From Chitinibacter sp046530675 (GTDB lineage: Bacteria > Pseudomonadota > Gammaproteobacteria > Burkholderiales > Chitinibacteraceae), in NCBI RefSeq assembly GCF_046530675.1, contig NZ_CP172558.1, positions 2,356,001 through 2,420,000 on the forward strand: a DNA stretch of 64,000 nt, in the 5' to 3' direction. The notes beneath the pieces are model-generated. The model searched no databases. It was not told the DNA's origin and worked only from the letters and a program-made list of their open reading frames with translations. Positions 44,349 to 51,965 of this stretch are shown one piece after another. Position 1 is the stretch's first letter, and every line of letters begins with the position of its first letter. The position numbers and the translations under genes were made by a program.

Positions 44349-46862
44349 GTGAAATTCAACACCTCGTTAATCCTCTGGCTCCTCGTTTATTTAGTCTCAT
44401 CGCTGATTGATGCTGCATGGCTGAAAACCGGGCAGGTTTTTGGCGTGGTCAGTCTGGCTGGTGGCGTTGCATTTGCTGCCATGATGTTCTGCGGCTGGGG
44501 CATTCTGCCCTGGCTGGCTCTAATGATGTGCCTGCCGGGTGTCTTGCTCGATTTGACACTGTCACAGACGCTGGTTTTTGCGCTGATCAAGCTGGTCAGC
44601 TGTGCTTTGGCTTATCGCTGGTTTAAACCCTATTTGCCAATGCGTGAATTTCACAAGCAAGAGGCGCTGGGCTTGTTCTGGCGCGGCGCCGTGCTCAATT
44701 GTGCGCTGTATGCCTTGCTGGTCAGCGGTTTGATGCCCTTGCTCGATGCTGCGCAAGCGGCGCGCTGGACGAATAATTTTCCAATCTTATGGCTGGGCTC
44801 CGCGCTGGGCATGCTGATTGTTTTGCCCGGTGTGATGGCATTTCGGGCTGAACGGCTGGAGTTGCGTGCCAACTGGCTGATTGAAACGACAACGCTGATT
44901 TCGATTGCCATGAGCGGCGCCATGTTGATGCTGGCGAATATGAATCAGTCGCAGTTTCAACTGACTTATCTGTGTTTCCCCCTTATGGTCTGGTCATCGT
45001 TGCGGCTGGGACAGGTGAGCAATAGTCTGATAGCGCTGATTCTGCTGCTGATTCTGGGCAGCCCGACGGTGACGCTCAGTCTGCCCGATGGTCAAGTGAC
45101 CAATCTGCTATTCCTATTGACGCTGGCTTTGCAAATGGGTTTGCTGCTGGCCGTTACCCGGCGCGAGAACGAGCAGGCAGTCGCTAATGCCCGTGTTGCC
45201 AAACAGGTTTTCAGTCATGCCAGCGAAGGCATTATGCTGATCTCAAACGACCAGCGCGTTGAAGCGGTCAACCCGGCGTTTAGCCGGATTACCGGTTATT
45301 CGGAGCAAGACGCGCTGGGGCGCTTGTCACGGATATTCGATACCCGTCCCGGTAATCCCAATCATTTTCAGGCTTTTTTATTGAGCGAATTGGGCAAGAG
45401 CGGTCACTGGGAAGGTGAAATGCTCGACAGGCGCAAAGACGGCGAGGTTTACCCGGCCTGGCTGTCGATCAGTGCGGTCCATGATCATGAAGGCCGGTTG
45501 AAACGCTATGTCGGGATTTTTTCCGATTACACCAGCCGCAAACAGGCCGAACAGCGCGCCAATTATCTGGCGCGTCATGATTCGCTGACCGATTTGCTCA
45601 ATCGCAATGGTTTTCATGAAGAACTTGCCAAGGCGCTGACGCGAGCCAGCACCCGTTGCCGCGCAATGGCTTTATTGTTTATCGATCTGGATCGCTTCAA
45701 ATCGATCAATGATACGCTGGGTCACGATGTCGGCGATCAATTGCTGAAGATCGTTGCGCAGCGATTGAAAACGCATCTGAAACAGGAAGACATTGTCGCC
45801 CGGCTCGGTGGTGACGAATTTACGGTCGTGCTGGAAAACATTCATCAGGTCAATCAGGTCGCGCAGGTTGCCGAGCGCTTATTGCACGCGATGGCAGAAA
45901 GCTACCGGATCGACGGGCAGGAGCTGTTTATTACCGGCTCGATTGGCGTCAGCATGTATCCTGCCGACGGTGGGCTGGCGTCCGAATTGATGCGCAAAGC
46001 CGATCTGGCGATGTATCGCGCCAAGGATCAGGGCAAAAATGCGCATCAGTTTTATTCGCAAGACATGAATAGCCTCAACACCCAGCAATTTTCGGTGCAG
46101 GCTGCGCTGCGCTTTGCGCTTGAGCGCAATCAGTTGCAACTGGTTTTTCAACCGCAAATGAATCTGGAAAGCGGCAAACTGAGCGGAATGGAGTGCCTGT
46201 TGCGCTGGCGACATCCGGAAATGGGCTCGATTTCGCCGTCCGAATTTATCCCGATTGCCGAAGAAACCGGCCTGATCGTCCCGATCGGGCATTGGGTGCT
46301 GCTGCAAGCGTGTAAAACGGCGCAAAAATGGCGGCGGGCAGGGCTGGATGTCCCGAAAATCGCCGTCAATCTGTCGGTACGCCAGTTCAAGCCCGGTGTG
46401 CTGATCGAGCAGGTTCGCAGCGTGCTCAATGAAACCGGATTTCCGCCGCATTTGCTCGAGCTGGAAGTGACCGAGAGCCTGATCATGCGTCGCATTCATG
46501 AAGTAGTCGATATGATGCACTCGCTCAAGCAAATGGGCGTGACGCTGGCGATTGATGATTTTGGCACCGGCTATTCATCGTTGTCGCAGCTCAAGCATTT
46601 GCCGCTCGATATTCTGAAAATTGACCGCTCGTTTATCGAGGGGATTCCGCAAAATGAAGACGATATCGCGATTGCGCAAAGTATCGTGGCGATGGCGAAA
46701 AAGCTGAGCCTGAGCGTGGTTGCCGAAGGCGTTGAAACCCGTGAACAAATGGCAACTTTGCGCAATGCAGGTTGCGATACGATGCAGGGTTATTACTATT
46801 CAAAACCCTTGGGCGAAGCCGAAATGCTCAGCTTGCTCGAGGGGTATCACTACGCAGTCTAA
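44349..46862 (+). CDS. MASE1-PAS-GGDEF-EAL cyclic-di-GMP signalling protein
   Basis: An 837-residue membrane sensor of cyclic-di-GMP turnover. The N-terminal 270 residues form a MASE1 sensor with about eight helices. A PAS domain follows (about 280-395: VFSHASEGIMLISNDQRVEAVNPAFSRITGY). The GGDEF domain has the intact RLGGDEF near residue 485 (VARLGGDEFTVVLENI), with FIDLDRFKSINDTLGHDVGDQ. The EAL domain has MECLLRWRHPE, where Cys replaces the usual Ala, and DDFGTGYSSLSQLKHLP and KIDRSFI. Both catalytic motifs look usable, so cyclase and phosphodiesterase activity may coexist. The start GTG 44349 has no obvious ribosome-binding site. Confidence 0.9.
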   Translation: MKFNTSLILWLLVYLVSSLIDAAWLKTGQVFGVVSLAGGVAFAAMMFCGWGILPWLALMMCLPGVLLDLTLSQTLVFALIKLVSCALAYRWFKPYLPMREFHKQEALGLFWRGAVLNCALYALLVSGLMPLLDAAQAARWTNNFPILWLGSALGMLIVLPGVMAFRAERLELRANWLIETTTLISIAMSGAMLMLANMNQSQFQLTYLCFPLMVWSSLRLGQVSNSLIALILLLILGSPTVTLSLPDGQVTNLLFLLTLALQMGLLLAVTRRENEQAVANARVAKQVFSHASEGIMLISNDQRVEAVNPAFSRITGYSEQDALGRLSRIFDTRPGNPNHFQAFLLSELGKSGHWEGEMLDRRKDGEVYPAWLSISAVHDHEGRLKRYVGIFSDYTSRKQAEQRANYLARHDSLTDLLNRNGFHEELAKALTRASTRCRAMALLFIDLDRFKSINDTLGHDVGDQLLKIVAQRLKTHLKQEDIVARLGGDEFTVVLENIHQVNQVAQVAERLLHAMAESYRIDGQELFITGSIGVSMYPADGGLASELMRKADLAMYRAKDQGKNAHQFYSQDMNSLNTQQFSVQAALRFALERNQLQLVFQPQMNLESGKLSGMECLLRWRHPEMGSISPSEFIPIAEETGLIVPIGHWVLLQACKTAQKWRRAGLDVPKIAVNLSVRQFKPGVLIEQVRSVLNETGFPPHLLELEVTESLIMRRIHEVVDMMHSLKQMGVTLAIDDFGTGYSSLSQLKHLPLDILKIDRSFIEGIPQNEDDIAIAQSIVAMAKKLSLSVVAEGVETREQMATLRNAGCDTMQGYYYSKPLGEAEMLSLLEGYHYAV

Positions 46863-46890
46863 ATATTTATTGATCTAGGTTTTAATACCC
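46842..46890. repeat. 49-nt bipartite motif GGGTAT-N37-ATACCC (perfect)
   Basis: Perfect half-sites at 46842-46847 and 46885-46890. It spans the 3' ends of the convergent GGDEF-EAL and AEC transporter genes. Confidence 0.8.
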
Positions 46891-47772
46891 TATCGAGGTA
46901 TTGAGCGCCAAGCCCAACGCCAGCGGAACAAACAGCAACGAAGCCAAAGTCCCGGCGACAACCTGCGCTGCAACCAGCTCCGGATCCTGACCATATTGTT
47001 CGGCAAACAGGTAATTGAGTACGGCCGGCGGCAATGCGCCAAACAGCAGCAAAATGCCGGCCTGTGCATGCGGCAGAGCGTGCGCCAGCGGCCAGGCCAG
47101 CGCCAGGCCGGAAAGCGGGCACAACACGCCACCGAGCAAACCGGCACCCCAGCGCGTTACTTTGAATTGCGCCATTCGCACGCCCAGCGCAAACAGCATC
47201 AGCGGAATGGCGACTTCGCCGAGCATTTTGACCGGCTTGATCAGCCAGAGCGGGATCTCCAGTTGCAGGTACTGCACCAGCAGCCCGGCCAATAATGCCC
47301 AGACCATTGGCGTTTTAATCACTTCGCTTAATGGCGCATGCCGGTTGAACAGTTTGATTCCCAGCGTGAAATGCAGCAAATTGATCAGCACAAAAATGGC
47401 AATGGCCGCTGGAAAATGAGTTTCGCCAAAAGCGAACAGCCACAGCGGCAGCCCCATATTGCCGGTATTGGTGAACATTTGCGGCACGCTGAAAGCGATC
47501 GGATTAAAGCGCATTGTGCGAGCGAGCAGGTAGGCCACCAGCCCCGAGCCGCAAACGACGACGGTCGATAGCAGCATCAGCAGCCAGTATTGTCCCAGCT
47601 GCGCATGTTTGCCGGCCATCGCGGCAAAAACCAGCAAAGGGGACAGCAGCTCGACATTGAGCCGGTTGGCCGCGCTCATATCGACCGGGCGATGGCGTGC
47701 ATAGAGCCAGCCGATGACAATAATCAGCATCACCGGTGCAATAATCTGAAAAAGAGGGTAGAGCGTTGGCAA
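46882..47772 (-). CDS. AEC-family transporter (auxin efflux carrier type)
   Basis: A 296-residue inner-membrane carrier with about ten transmembrane segments, such as LFQIIAPVMLIIVIGWLYARHRP, VPQMFTNTGNMGLPLWLFAFGE and VAIPLMLFALGVRMAQFK. TTG 47772 is the best start: AGGG lies eight bases upstream and it gives MPTLYPLFQIIAPVM. Substrates in the family are carboxylates or amino acids; this one is unknown. The 18-nt repeat copy at 47823 lies just upstream. Confidence 0.85.
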   Translation of the reverse strand: MPTLYPLFQIIAPVMLIIVIGWLYARHRPVDMSAANRLNVELLSPLLVFAAMAGKHAQLGQYWLLMLLSTVVVCGSGLVAYLLARTMRFNPIAFSVPQMFTNTGNMGLPLWLFAFGETHFPAAIAIFVLINLLHFTLGIKLFNRHAPLSEVIKTPMVWALLAGLLVQYLQLEIPLWLIKPVKMLGEVAIPLMLFALGVRMAQFKVTRWGAGLLGGVLCPLSGLALAWPLAHALPHAQAGILLLFGALPPAVLNYLFAEQYGQDPELVAAQVVAGTLASLLFVPLALGLALNTSIGY

Positions 47773-47822
47773 GGGGAAACCCTGAAAGATCGAAAAAAAG
47801 CCGGCTGCTGCTTCCTTGGCTT

Positions 47823-47840
47823 TGTTGACGTTTGATTTGC
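47823..47840. repeat. 18-nt dispersed repeat TGTTGACGTTTGATTTGC, copy 2
   Basis: Exact match with 42531-42548; between the AEC transporter and ubiH genes. Confidence 0.5.
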
Positions 47841-47854
47841 GGCTCGCGCAGTGC

Positions 47855-49036
47855 TTACCTTGCGCCGTAAACCATCCGTTGCGCAAAGCCTTTGCGTAGC
47901 CATTCCAGCTGGTCTATCGCCATCAGCCCCATGCTGCGTGCGTGTTTCAGCGGCAATGACTGCGCTTCGAATAAATGAATCAGGCTGTCGGTGAATACGG
48001 TGACCAGACCGGCGTCGCGCGCGCGCAGCTGGCGATAGCGTTGCAGGCTGGCTGCTTCGCCGAGCTGGTTTTTCGGCGTGACGGCGAGTACTTGCGCGAG
48101 TGTTTCGGCGTCGCGCAAACCTAAATTGAGCCCTTGTCCGGCCACCGGATGTAGTGTTTGCGCTGCATTGCCGATCAGCACGACGCGCTGGCCGACGACT
48201 GAATTCAGTGTCTTGAGTGAGAGCGGCCAGCTGGCGCGCTCGGCGACTGCAGTAAAGCCGGTGACTCGGTCGGCAAAGCGCTGTTCGATTTCGGCGATAA
48301 AATCTTCATCGTTTAATGCCAAGCGCGCAGCGGCCTGTTCGGGTGTTTGCGTCCAGACCAGCGTGTATTGCATACCATTGGGGAGTAATGCCAGCGGGCC
48401 ATCGTCTGCAAAGCGCTCGAAGGCAATACCCAGGTGTGGATGTTTGGGGGTCAGTTTGGCGAGTACGGCGTGTTGTTCGTACGATTTGACCTGTTGCCGG
48501 ATGTCGGGCAGTTGGCTGATCAGTTGGCCGCCTTCGGCCAGAATAAGTAGCCGGCAGGTGAGCTGATGCTCGCTGCTTCCAGTTTCCGTTCCATTTTCCA
48601 TCTTTACGTAGGCAAAGGCGGCCATCTGTTTGATCGCTGTGACTTTAACGCCCAGCGCCAACGGCGTGCTGCCCGCCTTGAGTGCATCGAGTGCGCTTTG
48701 TGCCAAGGTCTGATACGGGACGGTGCAGCCCAGTTCGGCCAGATCGAGATCCGCCGCATCGAGCACGGTGCGTCCCAATGTGCCAGCTTGTGAAACATGG
48801 ACTTTGTTGATCGGTGTGGCAAGGAGCGTATCGTGCCAGAGGCCGGCTTGCTGCAATTTGATCTGGCTGGCATGCGAAAGCGCCAGCGCGCGCGGATCTT
48901 TGCCGACTTCGGTTCTGGCTTCAACCAGCAGCACATCGTGTCCGCTGGCACTCAGTGTTTGCGCCAGCAGCGCACCGACCGGGCCGCCGCCCACAATCAG
49001 GATGTCAACGTGTTGCGGTAAATGTTCGATCAGCAT
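47855..49036 (-). CDS. ubiH: UbiH-type FAD-dependent ubiquinone hydroxylase
   Basis: A 393-residue flavoprotein monooxygenase of the UbiH/UbiF/VisC group that hydroxylates the quinone ring. The FAD motif is ILIVGGGPVGALLA near the N-terminus; the second FAD region is VVLIGNAAQTLHPVAGQGLNLGLRDAETLAQVL. I chose the ATG at 49036; a TTG six codons upstream is in frame. The gene follows pepP on the same strand, as in the E. coli pepP-ubiH order, which supports UbiH over the UbiF or UbiI type. A terminator-like hairpin lies 20 nt upstream. Confidence 0.88.
   Translation of the reverse strand: MLIEHLPQHVDILIVGGGPVGALLAQTLSASGHDVLLVEARTEVGKDPRALALSHASQIKLQQAGLWHDTLLATPINKVHVSQAGTLGRTVLDAADLDLAELGCTVPYQTLAQSALDALKAGSTPLALGVKVTAIKQMAAFAYVKMENGTETGSSEHQLTCRLLILAEGGQLISQLPDIRQQVKSYEQHAVLAKLTPKHPHLGIAFERFADDGPLALLPNGMQYTLVWTQTPEQAAARLALNDEDFIAEIEQRFADRVTGFTAVAERASWPLSLKTLNSVVGQRVVLIGNAAQTLHPVAGQGLNLGLRDAETLAQVLAVTPKNQLGEAASLQRYRQLRARDAGLVTVFTDSLIHLFEAQSLPLKHARSMGLMAIDQLEWLRKGFAQRMVYGAR
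48384..48432. repeat. 49-nt bipartite motif, two mismatches
   Basis: GAGTAA at 48384-48389 and ATACCC at 48427-48432, inside ubiH. Confidence 0.4.
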
Positions 49037-49055
49037 CGCCAGTGTCCAGTCCAAG

Positions 49056-49088
49056 AAAAACCCGCGTCCAGCATCGGCTGGCGCGGGC
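49056..49088 (-). terminator. Terminator or attenuator hairpin between pepP and ubiH
   Basis: Minus strand: CCCGCGCCAGC-CGAT-GCTGGACGCGGG, then TTTTT. It ends 20 nt before the ubiH start codon. Confidence 0.7.
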
Positions 49089-49120
49089 TTATTTTACCGC
49101 TCAAGCGAGTCGCGCGCGAC

Positions 49121-50434
49121 TTATTTGCCTGCCGCCATGACCGCTTCAATTTCGGCGACGGTTTTCGGGCATTCGACATTGAGGTTGTCGTGACCGAGTT
49201 CGGTAATCAGTACGTCGTCTTCGATCCGCACGCCGATGTTTTCAAATGCTTTGGGGACATTGGCCGCCGGGCGAATATAAAAGCCTGGTTCGACCGTCAG
49301 CACCATGCCGGGCTGCAAAGTTCGCCAGTTGCCTTCGACTTTGTAAGCGCCGACATCGTGCACGTCCAGCCCCATCCAGTGGCCGGTACGGTGCATGTAG
49401 AACTGGCGGTAGCTGCCGGTTTCCAATACTTCGTCGAGCGAACCGGTGAGCAGACCCAGATCGAGCATGCCTTGCGCCAGCACGCGGGTCGCTGCGTCGT
49501 GAATTTCATTCCACAGCTTGCCGGGCTGGCAGTGCTCGAAAGCGGCGTATTGCGCTGCGAGGACGATTTCATACACGGCTTTCTGTTCCGGCGTAAACCG
49601 GCCATTGACTGGGAAAGTACGGGTAATGTCGCTGGCGTAGCCGTGCAGCTCGCAACCGGCATCGATCAGGAGCAGATCACCGTCGTTCATACGGGCATTG
49701 TTGTCGCCGTAATGCAGGCAGCAGGCATTGGCGCCGCTGGCAACAATGCTGTTGTACGCTGGCGAGCGCGAACCCTGACGATAGTAATCGTGCAGCATTT
49801 CGGCTTCAACCTGATATTCAAACTGACCGGGCTTGGCAAACTGCATGGCACGTATATGCGCGTGAGCGTTGATGGATCCCGCTTGGCGCAATATACCCGC
49901 TTCAAAACTGTCCTTGATCAGGCGCATTTCATCGAGCACGCTGCGCACATCGATGATGCTGCCAGGCGCCGAGACGCCGGTACGCGCCATCGCACGCACT
50001 GCGGTCAGCCAGCGATTGATATTTCGGTCCCAGCGCATTTCCTTGGCGAGCGGGTAGTAGATGCGTGGCTGGTTTTGCATCAGTTCGATCATGCGGGTAT
50101 CGAGTTCGTCCAGCGGATAGGCCGCATCAAAACCGAAAGTACGTGCCGCTGCCGCAGGACCATAACGGAAACCATCCCAGATTTCGCGTTCTTCATCTTT
50201 GGGGCGGCAGAACAGGATGTTTTCGGTTTTGTTTTCACCGATGATTTGCACCAGCACCGCATCAGGCTCGGTAAAACCGGTCAGATAGTAAAACCCCGAA
50301 TCAAAGCGGAAAGGATAATGGGTATCGGCGTTACGGATGATTTCCTGTGTCGTCGGAATAATCACGATGCCGGGCGCAAGCTGGCTGGCCAGTTGCTGGC
50401 GACGCGCGATACAGGTGTCGATAAGCTGTTGCAT
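49121..50434 (-). CDS. pepP: Xaa-Pro aminopeptidase PepP
   Basis: A 437-residue dimanganese peptidase that removes an N-terminal residue before proline. ATG at 50434 is preceded by GGAGAC; the longer frame upstream is not used. The N-terminal domain (RRQQLASQLAPGIVIIPTTQEIIRNADTHYPFRFDSGFYYLTGFTEPDAVLVQI) precedes the M24 catalytic domain with LLIDAGCELHGYASDITRTFP, HRTGHWMGLDVHDVG, VLTVEPGFYI and GVRIEDDVLIT, which supply the metal ligands. It precedes ubiH, as in E. coli. Confidence 0.95.
   Translation of the reverse strand: MQQLIDTCIARRQQLASQLAPGIVIIPTTQEIIRNADTHYPFRFDSGFYYLTGFTEPDAVLVQIIGENKTENILFCRPKDEEREIWDGFRYGPAAAARTFGFDAAYPLDELDTRMIELMQNQPRIYYPLAKEMRWDRNINRWLTAVRAMARTGVSAPGSIIDVRSVLDEMRLIKDSFEAGILRQAGSINAHAHIRAMQFAKPGQFEYQVEAEMLHDYYRQGSRSPAYNSIVASGANACCLHYGDNNARMNDGDLLLIDAGCELHGYASDITRTFPVNGRFTPEQKAVYEIVLAAQYAAFEHCQPGKLWNEIHDAATRVLAQGMLDLGLLTGSLDEVLETGSYRQFYMHRTGHWMGLDVHDVGAYKVEGNWRTLQPGMVLTVEPGFYIRPAANVPKAFENIGVRIEDDVLITELGHDNLNVECPKTVAEIEAVMAAGK
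49850..49898. repeat. 49-nt bipartite motif, two mismatches
   Basis: ACGTAT at 49850-49855 and ATACCC at 49893-49898, inside pepP. Its interior resembles the perfect site at 24213 (shared TATATGC, CGT, AGC, TTGAT). Confidence 0.4.
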
Positions 50435-50559
50435 TGATGAGTCTCCAGATCGGCCGATGGGGGGCGGGGAACACCGCAGTGTATGCATCACAATACACAA
50501 GGCCGCAATGGCGGCCTGTGTCGAGGTCAATTGTATTTAGATTTAGGTGTTGCGCAATC

Positions 50560-51438
50560 TTATCGCTTTACCTGATTGAAGCGCTTGGTGCTTTCAGCTC
50601 CGCCAGCATGGGCTTCGAGTTTATCGCCAACGGTCTGATCAAGCCGATCCAGCCGGTCGCGCGGTGATGGGTGTGTACTGAATAACAATGCGACCGCGCT
50701 GTCGCCAGGATTGACCGAACCGAGCATTTGCAGAACGCTAACCAGCGCATACGGATTGTATCCGGCGCGCGCTGCCAGCACCATGCCGTTGACGTCGGCT
50801 TCGTATTCATCATTTTTGTCCAGCCCGCGGACAAAGACTTCAGACAAAGCCTTGCCGCCTTTGGCGCCAACCTGTGCGCCGGCTTTACCACTGTTGTAGT
50901 CAGCAATCAGTGAAATCAAATCAGCACCGGCTTGCTGGCTTTTGCTGCTGGCCAGCGCCCTGATATGGTGTTTTTTGGTGACGTGGGTAATTTCATGCCC
51001 CAGCACGGCGGCCAGCTCGGCCTCCGATTTGATGCGATCCCACAGGCCGCGAGTAATCAGAATATAGCCGCCGGCAGCGGCAAAACTGTTGATATTGGGC
51101 GTATCGATGACGCCAAAACGCCAATTCAGATTGGGTTGCTCCGATTGCAGTGCGACCCATAGCCCGACCTGATTGACATAGCGCTGGACTGCCGGATCGT
51201 TCAGCAGTGGCGCGGCACCAAGCAGATTGGCCATTGCATTCTGCCCCATGGCTTCTTCCTGCGCCGGGGTCAGCCCTTTGGCCGAGGTATTGAGCGCTTC
51301 GCCGGCATTATTGAGCACACTGATGCTTTTATTGATGTTTTCCGGCGTCAGCAATTTATTCAGATCGAAGGCCATTGCCGGCATGGACAGGGTTGCCATG
51401 ATCAACGCACTCATCGCGAGAGGTTTAACTGGATGCAT
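50560..51438 (-). CDS. Exported M48-family zinc metalloprotease
   Basis: A 292-residue periplasmic protease of the BepA/LoiP type. The signal peptide is about residues 1-23 (ending AMAFD). The zinc site HEITH is at residues 148-152 (AVLGHEITHVTKKHH), with a downstream Glu in NDEYEADVNGMVLAARAGYNPYAL and a conserved HPSPRDRLDRL. Such proteases degrade misassembled outer-membrane proteins. It is the last gene of the unit cyclase, SH3 protein, protease. Confidence 0.9.
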   Translation of the reverse strand: MHPVKPLAMSALIMATLSMPAMAFDLNKLLTPENINKSISVLNNAGEALNTSAKGLTPAQEEAMGQNAMANLLGAAPLLNDPAVQRYVNQVGLWVALQSEQPNLNWRFGVIDTPNINSFAAAGGYILITRGLWDRIKSEAELAAVLGHEITHVTKKHHIRALASSKSQQAGADLISLIADYNSGKAGAQVGAKGGKALSEVFVRGLDKNDEYEADVNGMVLAARAGYNPYALVSVLQMLGSVNPGDSAVALLFSTHPSPRDRLDRLDQTVGDKLEAHAGGAESTKRFNQVKR

Positions 51439-51440
51439 GA

Positions 51441-51965
51441 TTAGGGCCTCCGTTGATTCGGATTGTAATTGGAATCTGTATTACCGGTACCGGTACCGGT
51501 GCTGCTCAGCTCGGGCACATTGGCAGCCAGCAGGCGATTGGCCTGGGCGCCTTTGATCGCATCGGCTGGGCGCGCTGCAAAGCTGTTCATTTTATTGACT
51601 TCGGCCAGATTCGGAACGGCGTTCTTGATTTGCTCGGCAGAAAGTCCTTTGACGCCTGTCGTCACGGTTTTGCCCGATGAACCGGTTTTCATTACATTGG
51701 AGAGCGCATTGCTTGAGCTGGTGCTGCCGCTACTGGTACGGACATTGAGCAGCTTGATCCAGCCTGTTTGCCCGCCAGCAAGTCTGACTTCCATCCACGC
51801 GCCTTTGCGCGAACGGATATCGACTGGTGTATTGGCCGTGATATTAAGCAGCACCGTCGAATCCAGATAGGGCTTTTCACGCAACTCGGTTTTGCGGATG
51901 ACTTCACCCGGTTCGGCCAGTGCGAAGCTGCTCAACAGCAGCAAGGTATACACAAAGGATTTCAT
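51441..51965 (-). CDS. Exported SH3-domain protein
   Basis: A 174-residue exported protein with a signal peptide (residues 1-17) and one SH3b domain (about 20-78: VIRKTELREKPYLDSTVLLNITANTPVDIRSRKGAWMEVRLAGGQTGWIKLLNV). The C-terminal part is low-complexity (Ser/Thr-rich, then STGTGTGNTDSN). Three tandem ACCGGT hexamers lie in the plus-strand sequence near 51483. It overlaps the cyclase stop (ATGA) and is followed 2 nt later by the M48 protease gene. Probably cell-wall associated. Confidence 0.8.
   Translation of the reverse strand: MKSFVYTLLLLSSFALAEPGEVIRKTELREKPYLDSTVLLNITANTPVDIRSRKGAWMEVRLAGGQTGWIKLLNVRTSSGSTSSSNALSNVMKTGSSGKTVTTGVKGLSAEQIKNAVPNLAEVNKMNSFAARPADAIKGAQANRLLAANVPELSSTGTGTGNTDSNYNPNQRRP

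Noticed and set aside
49022..50437. A 471-codon plus-strand open frame over pepP
   Set aside because: Antisense shadow; pepP has all its metal-ligand motifs on the other strand.
51483..51500. Phase-variable hexamer repeat ACCGGT in the SH3 gene
   Set aside because: Only three copies and in-frame, in a Gly/Thr-rich stretch; too short to argue for phase variation.
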